Below are positions 1 through 5,546 of a DNA stretch of 12,812 bases, piece after piece. Every line of letters starts with the position of its first letter. Positions within the stretch are counted from its first letter, which is position 1. The DNA is from Deltaproteobacteria bacterium. Lineage in GTDB: Bacteria > Myxococcota_A > UBA9160 > PR03. The notes under the pieces are model-generated. The model was not told where the DNA came from. It did no database searches and was given only the letters and a program-made list of their open reading frames with translations. The position numbers and the translations under genes are program-made. The stretch spans positions 1-12,812 of the forward strand of contig JAGSPS010000050.1 of NCBI GenBank assembly GCA_018262315.1. Direction: 5' to 3'.

Positions 1-601
1 CGGCGGCTGCGTAGTCGGCCTTGCGATAGAGCGCGATCGCCCACACGTGCGGCGGCTGCCAGAAGAACACGATCGCGAACAGCGAGAGGCCCGCCGCGCT
101 GACGTGGCCGTTCACCGCGGCGTCGGCGATCAGCGGCGCCGCGGCGCCCGCCGCGCCGCCGATCACGGCATTCCACGCCGAGCGCGGCTTCAGCCAGATC
201 GTGTAGACGAACACATAGAAGAGGATGCTCGCGACGCCGATTCCCGCGGCGGCGCTTCCGGCGATCGCCCACAGCAGCGCGCTGGACGCGACGCCGAGCG
301 CCAGTCCGAACTTCAGCGCGGCTCCGGGCGCGAGACGACCCGCCGGCAGCGGTCGATTCCGGGTGCGCTCCATCAGCGCGTCCTTGTCGCGCTCGATGTA
401 GGCGTTGAGCGTGTTGGCCGACGCGGCGGCGAGCGAGATCCCGAGCAGCACCAACGCGCCGAAGCCCAGATCCGGCCAGCCGCCTGCCGCCATGCCGAAC
501 ACGGGGATACCCGTGAAGAGCACCATCGGGAGCAGGCGGGGCTTCGTCAGGTCCGCGTAGCTGCGGGCGGACGAGAGGGCTGAGGAAGGCGATGACGCCA
601 A
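1..601 (-). CDS. ctaB: Heme O synthase (protoheme IX farnesyltransferase), 5' part
   Basis: UbiA-family membrane prenyltransferase that adds a farnesyl group to haem b to make haem O for haem-copper oxidases. The first ~200 codons are visible and the 3' end lies beyond base 1; the family is usually about 290-300 residues. Seen on the minus strand: the prenyl-diphosphate/Mg motif NAYIERDKDALMERT followed by RPLPAGR, several hydrophobic helices, then WQPPHVWAIAL and YRKADY near the window edge, which are the typical CtaB/CyoE loop signatures. The first Asp motif reads ERD rather than the commoner DRD, a variant I believe occurs in other members. No ATG fits. The frame opens after a TGA, and TTG at 601 is the best start, with GAGG seven bases upstream. 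It is divergent from the EamA permease. No oxidase subunit gene is visible; any would lie to the left. Confidence 0.93.
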   Translation of the reverse strand, partial: MASSPSSALSSARSYADLTKPRLLPMVLFTGIPVFGMAAGGWPDLGFGALVLLGISLAAASANTLNAYIERDKDALMERTRNRPLPAGRLAPGAALKFGLALGVASSALLWAIAGSAAAGIGVASILFYVFVYTIWLKPRSAWNAVIGGAAGAAAPLIADAAVNGHVSAAGLSLFAIVFFWQPPHVWAIALYRKADYAAA

Positions 602-741
602 GACGCGACCTCGGAGCAGTCAATGGGGCCAATGGAGATGGGCCGGTTTGATAACGCAGGCGGTCCACGGGGTCGACCCGGCGAGGCCCGCCGTCGGATC
701 CGTCCAGGTCTCTCTGCTCGACCAGGCAGCCGGCCGCTGCG

Positions 742-1635
742 ATGCTCGGCGGCTTCGTGACGACATCCGAACTCGCTCTCGTCGTGCTCTCCGCGTTCCT
801 GCACGCGATCTGGAGCGCGTCGATCAAGGGCAGCCGCAATCCGCTCGGCTTCAACCTGCTGCAACTCGCCCCACCGGTAGCCGCCGCGTGTCTGTTGCCG
901 CTCTGGGTTCCGCTCGGCGACGTCCCCCGCGCAGTCTGGTGGATCGCGATCGGCACCGGTGTCTCGCACGGCTTCTACTTCTATTGGCTGGCGCGTGCGC
1001 TCGCGAGTGGCGAGCTGTCGATCGTCTACCCGATCGCTCGCTCGGCGCCGGCCTTCCTGCCGCTCTTCGCAGTGCTGCTGCTCGGCGAGAGCTTGTCGAT
1101 TCGCGGCGCGCTCGGCATCGCGGTGGTGGTGGCCGGCATGTGGGCCGTGCAGGCAGATGCGGGCGTCGTGGGATGGCAGCGTTTCCGCGCGCCCGGCGCG
1201 AAATTCGCGTGGCTCACGCTGCTCGCGTCGATTGGCTACTCGCTCTGCGACAAGGCGGCGATGACGCGTCTGAACGTCGCCCCCTGGCATTCGGCGATTC
1301 CGCCGGCCGTGGTCTACTACATGTTGCTCTCGGTCGCGGGGGGGGTGGTGTTCACGCCGCTCGCGCTGCGACACGTGCCGCGCGCGGAGCTGGCGGCGGT
1401 CGCGCGCAGCGAGTGGCGCAATGCCTTCCTCGCCGCGGCTGTGAGTTTCGCGAGCTACGGGCTGATCCTGCAAGCGCTGCGCAGCGCGCCGGTGTCGTAC
1501 GTCGTCGCCGCGCGCCAGACCAGTGTGCTCTTCGCCGTCGCGATCGGCGCGCTGCGCTGGCGCGAGCGACCGAGCCGGCTGCGCCTGCTCGGCGCGCTCG
1601 CGACCGTCCTGGGCGTCGCGCTCGTAGCAGGGTGA
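742..1635 (+). CDS. EamA/DMT-family permease
   Basis: Inner-membrane transporter of the drug/metabolite superfamily, 297 residues, with the usual ten hydrophobic segments arranged as two EamA repeats of five. The end of the first repeat is recognisable at about residues 105-135 (PAFLPLFAVLLLGESLS then a Gly-rich helix), and the second repeat ends with the matching pattern around 250-296 (ARQTSVLFAVAIGALRWRER, then LLGALATVLGVALVAG). The substrate cannot be told from sequence; family members export amino acids, sugars or other metabolites. ATG 742 gives a complete first helix but has no clear Shine-Dalgarno sequence; GTG 757 is an alternative start. The next gene begins 18 bases after the stop, so the two may be co-transcribed, but their functions are not obviously linked. 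Confidence 0.88.
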   Translation: MLGGFVTTSELALVVLSAFLHAIWSASIKGSRNPLGFNLLQLAPPVAAACLLPLWVPLGDVPRAVWWIAIGTGVSHGFYFYWLARALASGELSIVYPIARSAPAFLPLFAVLLLGESLSIRGALGIAVVVAGMWAVQADAGVVGWQRFRAPGAKFAWLTLLASIGYSLCDKAAMTRLNVAPWHSAIPPAVVYYMLLSVAGGVVFTPLALRHVPRAELAAVARSEWRNAFLAAAVSFASYGLILQALRSAPVSYVVAARQTSVLFAVAIGALRWRERPSRLRLLGALATVLGVALVAG

Positions 1636-1653
1636 GGGCTACCGTCGAGACGC

Positions 1654-2334
1654 ATGGCCGAACCGGCACCGCGCACGCCCAAACCCCGCACGCGCTGGTT
1701 CCGCTTCTCGGTGTGGCTCGGTGGCGTCGTGTTCGCTCCGTTCCTGCGCCTGCTCGGCTCGACGTGGCGCATCGAGAGCGAGGGCGAGGACCCGCGCGCC
1801 AGCTCCGAGCCGTTCCTTGCCGTCACCTGGCACCAGGGCCTGTTCGGCGCCGCGTATCACTTTCGCAACTCGGGCGCCGGGATCCCGGTCAGCCGGTCGC
1901 GGGACGGCGATCGCATCGATGCGGTGCTGCAGCGGCTCGGATTCGGTCCTTCGCCACGCGGATCGAGTTCGCGCGACGGGCCGATCGCGCTGCGCGGGAT
2001 GATCGAGGCCGCGCGGAAGGGCCAGCCGGTCGGAATCCTCTGCGACGGGCCGCGAGGCCCGGCGCGCGTGTGCAAACCCGGCGCGCTCGCGGCGGGACGC
2101 GCAACGGGCCGCCCGATCCGCCCGATTGGTATCGCCGCCAAGCCCGCGATCCGCTTCCCGAGCTGGGATCGCGCGTTCCTGCCGCTGCCGTTCGCGCGCG
2201 TCGTCTTCGTCTACGGGCCGCCGCTCCCGATCGCGCGCGACCTCCCCGAAGAAGAGTTCACCGCCGCTCTCGCACAACTCGAACGCGCCATCGAATCCGC
2301 CCAGCAGCACGCCGAGCAACTCGCCGCTCTCTGA
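1654..2334 (+). CDS. DUF374 lysophospholipid acyltransferase-like protein
   Basis: 226-residue protein of the DUF374 (COG2121) branch of the lysophospholipid acyltransferase superfamily, likely acting on a lipid or lipid A-type acceptor at the inner membrane. Seen: a hydrophobic N-terminal anchor (about residues 16-36), WHQGLF at 59-64 where the family has its conserved Trp-His, SRSRDG at 80-85, RGSSSRDG at 102-109, DGPRGP at 131-136 followed by KPG, and SWDR at 170-173 preceding the PLPFAR strand. The classical HX4D acyltransferase box is not intact (no Asp five residues after His60), which is normal for DUF374 as far as I recall. The C terminus is a charged helix. The start at 1654 has only a weak upstream GAG. 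It is the last gene before the convergent palindrome at 2342-2400. The exact acceptor is unknown. Confidence 0.87.
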   Translation: MAEPAPRTPKPRTRWFRFSVWLGGVVFAPFLRLLGSTWRIESEGEDPRASSEPFLAVTWHQGLFGAAYHFRNSGAGIPVSRSRDGDRIDAVLQRLGFGPSPRGSSSRDGPIALRGMIEAARKGQPVGILCDGPRGPARVCKPGALAAGRATGRPIRPIGIAAKPAIRFPSWDRAFLPLPFARVVFVYGPPLPIARDLPEEEFTAALAQLERAIESAQQHAEQLAAL

Positions 2335-2341
2335 GTGTTGA

Positions 2342-2400
2342 CTTGGGGACGTTCCTGCCCGCGTTGCCTTAGTTGCCTTCAAGAACGTCCCCAAGGCAAC
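2342..2400. terminator. Convergent intergenic palindrome, probable bidirectional terminator or REP-like element
   Basis: The 71-bp gap between two convergent stop codons holds a perfect 13-bp inverted repeat: CTTGGGGACGTTC (2342-2354) and GAACGTCCCCAAG (2383-2395), with a 28-base loop. The loop contains GTTGCCTT twice (2363-2370 and 2373-2380), and AAGGCAAC at 2393-2400 is its exact complement. A second, tighter hairpin (2373-2380 with 2393-2400, 12-base loop) can therefore form, using bases 2393-2395 that the first hairpin also needs. Position and symmetry suit a terminator serving both strands. There is no clear U-tract, so an intrinsic terminator is not certain, and a dispersed repeat is equally possible. 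Confidence 0.6.
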
Positions 2401-2405
2401 AGGGG

Positions 2406-4910
2406 TTACTTCTCGTGGCGGGCGCGGGTGACGATCTCGGCGAGCCAGAGGCCGATGTCGGGGTGCTCGAGCAACCCGGATTTCTCGAGGCGCTCGCAGG
2501 CGATGATCTCGACCTCCGCGACGGTGCCCGCCGCGAGTGCGCGACGCGCGTCGGCGCCGACGTCGCCGGAGTCGAGCGCGCGCACGATCTCCTTCACGAC
2601 CGGGACCGCCCGCGGCGTTCCCGACAGCTCGCCGATTCCGAGACCGACGAGCAGCGGCACCGCGAGCGGGTTGCTCGCCATTTCGCCGCACACCGAGATC
2701 GGGATTCCGGCGCGGCCGGCGGCGCGCACGCTCGCGTCGATCAGCGCCAGCACCGCCGGATGCATCGGGCGGAACAGGTGCGCGATCGCCTCGTTGCCGC
2801 GGTCCACCGCCAGCGTGTACTGCGTGAGGTCGTTGGTGCCGACGCTGAAGAAATCGCACTCACGCGCCAGCGCATCGGCGATCAGCGCGGCCGACGGGAC
2901 CTCGATCATGATGCCGACGGGGATCTCATCGTCGTAGGCGTAGCCACGCCGCGACAGGTCGTCCTGGGTCGACGCGAGCAGCCGCTTCACCTCGCGCAGC
3001 TCGTCGAGCGACGAGATCATCGGCAGCAGCAGCCGCACGTTGCCCACGGCGCTGGCGCGCAGGATCGCGCGGAGCTGCGCGCGCATCAGGTCTTCGTGGA
3101 GCATCGTCAGGCGCAGCGAGCGGCAGCCGAGCTGCGGGTTCTCCTCGGCTTCGAGCCCGACGTTCGGAACTGCCTTGTCGCCACCGAGATCGAGCGTGCG
3201 GATCGTCACCGGTCGTGGCGCCATCTCGCGCGCCACGCGCTCGTAGAGGATTTCCTGTTCGTCTTCCGGCGGTGCGCCGCGGTGGGCGAGCGCCAGCAAC
3301 TCGGTGCGGAAGAGCCCGATGCCCTCGGCGCCGTGGCGCTCGACGAGGCGCAGGTCCGCGAGCAAACCGACATTCGCCGAGAGCACCACTCGGCGGCCAT
3401 CCCGGGTCTCCGCGGGTCGCGAGCGCAACCCGTCGAGATGCTCGGCGACGATTGCAAAGCGCTGCTGCGCGCGCCGGTATTCGGCGAGCAGCGCGCCGTC
3501 GGGCGCGAGGTAGATGCGACCGGAGGTGCCGTCGACGATCGCGGTCTCGCCGGGACGCGCAAGCCGCATGGCGCCCTCGACGCCCGTCACCGACGGGATC
3601 TCGAGCGTGCGCGCGAAGATCGCGCCGTGCGAGGTCGCGCCGCCGCGCTCGGCGACGATCGCGGCGACCTTGTCCATCTCGAGCATCGTGAAATGCGCCG
3701 GAAGGATCATCGAGGTGACGACGACGGAGCCCGGAGCCAGCGGTACGTTTCGATGACGCACGCCGAGCAGTTTCGCCATCACGCGCCGGCCGACGTCCTC
3801 GACATCGTCGCCGCGCTCGCGGAAATACGGATCCTCGATGCGACTGAAGAGCTTGCGGTAGTGGTCGACGGCCCTGCGGATCGCCTCGCAGGCGTCCCCG
3901 CTCTCGGTGACCTCGCGTTCGAGACGCGTCACGAAGCCGTGATCTTCGAGGATCTGCACGTGCGTGTTGAACACGCTCGCGAACTCGGGACCGAAGCTGT
4001 CGCCGACTTCTTCGATCACGTCGTCGAGTTCGCGGCGCGCCTCCGCGAGCACGCGCAGCAAGTCGCTGCGCTCCTTCGCGGGGTCGCCGGAAGGCGTGTA
4101 CTCGACGCAAGAGAGGTCGAGCGGATCTTCGAGCAGATAGACCGGTCCGATCGCGATCCCGCTGGAGGCGGAGGTGCCGCGCAGCGCGACGTTACGTTCC
4201 TGGCGGGGTGGTCGGGTGCCGGTCAGCGGTATCCCGGCGCGCGACAGTTCGTCGACGAAGCGCCCGCGTTCCGCGTCGGGCGCGGCGACCAGGTCGAGCA
4301 GGCGCGCGTTCAGCACCACCGGAGCAAGGAGCTGACCGCAGGTCTGGAGCAGCTCGACGTCTGACGCAGAGAAGTGACGAGGATTCACGGTCTGCACCAC
4401 GAGCACGCCGATCGTCACGTCGCGCACGACGAGCGGTGCCGCCATCAGCGACGCGAAGCGATCCTCGCCCGTCTCGGGGAAGAAACGGAACTGCGGATGT
4501 TGCCGGGCGTGCTCGACGGCGAGCGGCGATCCCGACTTGGCGACGAGCCCGACGAGCCCTTCGCCCACGGCAAGGTGCACGTGTCCGACGGCTTCGGGCG
4601 CGAGCCCCCGGGTGGCGCGCAGTGTGAGGCGCGCGCCCCCAGGCTCGGAGAGGTAGACCGAGCACACGTCCGCATCGAGCCGCTTGGCGACACGGTCGAC
4701 GACATTGCGCAACGTCTCCGCGAGATCGTGTGAACGGGACACGACCCCGGCGACGTCGGCGAGCAGCGTTCTGCGTTGCGGAATGACGCCCCCTTGCTCC
4801 GGACCCCACGTGCACTGTACCCGACGTGGGAATTCCGGAACCCGCCCGCAAGGAGGCCGATCCCCGAATCGGCCAGCGCGCGCAACGAGGCGCAGCCGGG
4901 CCGAGCTCAC
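2406..4910 (-). CDS. ptsP: PTS-Ntr enzyme I (phosphoenolpyruvate-protein phosphotransferase PtsP)
   Basis: First enzyme of the nitrogen phosphotransferase relay: it takes phosphate from PEP onto a histidine and passes it to NPr. Cytoplasmic. Domains in order, numbered from the GTG at 4910: GAF sensor (~45-205, with DVCSVYL and GVLVVQ); helical HPr-binding/PEP-utiliser N domain (~245-380, TSASSGIAIGPVYLL); phosphohistidine domain with GGATSHGAIFAR, catalytic His428; PEP-binding TIM barrel (~505-775) with GLFRTELL, RTLDLGGDK, VGIMIEVPSA, GTNDLTQYTLAVDR, and acid/base Cys741 in SVCGEMAS. All key residues are present, so it should be active. The first ~42 residues have no counterpart in EI-Ntr. 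The GAF domain starts near an ATT codon (4782-4784) that has AGGGGG four bases upstream, so the real protein may be about 792 residues. It follows the Xre regulator on the same strand. No NPr or EIIA-Ntr gene is nearby. Confidence 0.95.
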   Translation of the reverse strand: MSSARLRLVARAGRFGDRPPCGRVPEFPRRVQCTWGPEQGGVIPQRRTLLADVAGVVSRSHDLAETLRNVVDRVAKRLDADVCSVYLSEPGGARLTLRATRGLAPEAVGHVHLAVGEGLVGLVAKSGSPLAVEHARQHPQFRFFPETGEDRFASLMAAPLVVRDVTIGVLVVQTVNPRHFSASDVELLQTCGQLLAPVVLNARLLDLVAAPDAERGRFVDELSRAGIPLTGTRPPRQERNVALRGTSASSGIAIGPVYLLEDPLDLSCVEYTPSGDPAKERSDLLRVLAEARRELDDVIEEVGDSFGPEFASVFNTHVQILEDHGFVTRLEREVTESGDACEAIRRAVDHYRKLFSRIEDPYFRERGDDVEDVGRRVMAKLLGVRHRNVPLAPGSVVVTSMILPAHFTMLEMDKVAAIVAERGGATSHGAIFARTLEIPSVTGVEGAMRLARPGETAIVDGTSGRIYLAPDGALLAEYRRAQQRFAIVAEHLDGLRSRPAETRDGRRVVLSANVGLLADLRLVERHGAEGIGLFRTELLALAHRGAPPEDEQEILYERVAREMAPRPVTIRTLDLGGDKAVPNVGLEAEENPQLGCRSLRLTMLHEDLMRAQLRAILRASAVGNVRLLLPMISSLDELREVKRLLASTQDDLSRRGYAYDDEIPVGIMIEVPSAALIADALARECDFFSVGTNDLTQYTLAVDRGNEAIAHLFRPMHPAVLALIDASVRAAGRAGIPISVCGEMASNPLAVPLLVGLGIGELSGTPRAVPVVKEIVRALDSGDVGADARRALAAGTVAEVEIIACERLEKSGLLEHPDIGLWLAEIVTRARHEK

Positions 4911-4938
4911 CGCGCTGGGCGGTGAGAGGAAGCGATCG

Positions 4939-5217
4939 CTAGGAGAACTGGGGCGGTTGCTGCGGCGGACGCGGCATCTCGCCGGACAGATCGGAGAGCG
5001 ACGGGAAGACGTAGTCCTTGTCTTCGAAGCGCATGCCGAGTGCGAGCAGAATCTTGCGCTTGGTGTCCATGCGGCAGTTCATGCCCTTCTCGACGCTGTG
5101 GATCGTGCGGAGCGCAACCTTGGCCTTGCGGGCAAGCTGAGCCTGGGTCATCAGGCGGTTCTCGCGCAGCTCGCGCACGCGGTTCTGGCGGATGGCTCCG
5201 TTGGCGTTGGTCTCCAT
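4939..5217 (-). CDS. Small Xre/HTH_3-family transcriptional regulator
   Basis: Short DNA-binding protein, 92 residues from the ATG at 5217. An Xre/Cro-type helix-turn-helix spans about residues 13-62: NRVRELRENRLMTQAQLARK, then ALRTIHSVEKG, then the stretch CRMDTKRKILLALG, followed by a short Pro/Gln-rich tail (PRPPQQPPQ). The NRVRELRE and CRM.TKRKILLALG pattern is, as I recall it, typical of a deltaproteobacterial family of unknown targets. The start is uncertain. ATG 5217 immediately precedes the conserved region and has AGGGGG about 12 bases upstream, which is long; in-frame ATGs at 5247 and 5289 would add 10 or 24 weakly conserved-looking residues. The stop (TAG, 4939-4941) lies 29 bases from the longest ptsP start and 154 bases from the likely one, so it may be co-transcribed with ptsP. 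Autoregulation is plausible but not shown. Confidence 0.85.
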   Translation of the reverse strand: METNANGAIRQNRVRELRENRLMTQAQLARKAKVALRTIHSVEKGMNCRMDTKRKILLALGMRFEDKDYVFPSLSDLSGEMPRPPQQPPQFS

Positions 5218-5306
5218 GTGCCCGTATTTCCCCCTGCTCGTGACCATCGCGAGGCGCGTTGCGCTCGTCTGGGCTTCGTTTCGTCCCATGCCTTGATTTC
5301 TTTAGG

Positions 5307-5335
5307 GAGAATCGGATGTTGCCGGCTCTCGTCAA
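5307..5335 (-). promoter_or_regulatory. Possible promoter for the Xre regulator
   Basis: On the minus strand TTGACG (5335-5330) matches the sigma-70 -35 consensus at five of six positions. After a 17-base spacer comes ATTCTC (5312-5307), which is a poor -10. Transcription would begin near 5300, just ahead of the candidate starts at 5289, 5247 and 5217, so it fits the gene. This stretch is AT-richer than its surroundings. The weak -10 keeps confidence low. Confidence 0.3.
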
Positions 5336-5477
5336 TTCCGGACCGGGCGAATCCCCCTCGCGTGGGAACGAGGAGAAGCAACGCCGAGATGCAAGCCGAG
5401 ACGCACCCGTTCCGCGTGCGGGAGACCCCTAGCTTGGGTCCGGCGACCGGCAAGCACGCCGCCGAAGCGCGCAGCGA

Positions 5478-5514
5478 GCCGCAGGCGAGCGAAGCTCGTC
5501 AGGCTCGCCTCGGC
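5478..5514. repeat. Bulged hairpin in the asmA-like leader
   Basis: GCCG (5478-5481) and AGGCGAGC (5483-5490) pair with GCTCGCCT (5503-5510) and CGGC (5511-5514), giving 12 bp of stem with one bulged base (5482) and a 12-base loop. A smaller hairpin, CGAGC-GAA-GCTCG (5486-5498), overlaps it and would compete. It ends 11 bases before the TTG and 32 before the GTG candidate start of the downstream gene. It may be a leader regulatory structure, a terminator for upstream transcription, or a dispersed repeat. The rest of the 5290-5525 spacer holds no ORF I can support. Confidence 0.45.
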
Positions 5515-5546
5515 GCCAGCAACCCTTGCCGCCCGCCGGAACTTCC

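Noticed and set aside
602..741. Divergent promoter search between ctaB and the EamA permease, including paired CAATGG words near 620-637
   Set aside because: No -35/-10 pair on either strand was convincing, and the repeated words are too short to call a site.
2373..4364. Long open frame (663 codons) on the plus strand opposite ptsP, and similar long antisense frames across 547-1473, 6546-8354 and 9874-12071
   Set aside because: They are Arg/Ala/His-rich and low in complexity, show no domain motifs, and lie opposite genes with clear catalytic residues. Stop-poor antisense frames are expected in DNA this rich in GC.
4931..4940. AGCGATCGCT palindrome, containing the HIP1 core of cyanobacteria
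   Set aside because: A single short copy in a GC-rich genome, with nothing else cyanobacterial in the window; treated as chance.
5424..5448. Small inverted repeats GACCC/GGGTC and GGTC/GACC in the spacer before the AsmA-like gene
   Set aside because: Stems of only four to five base pairs are expected by chance at this base composition.
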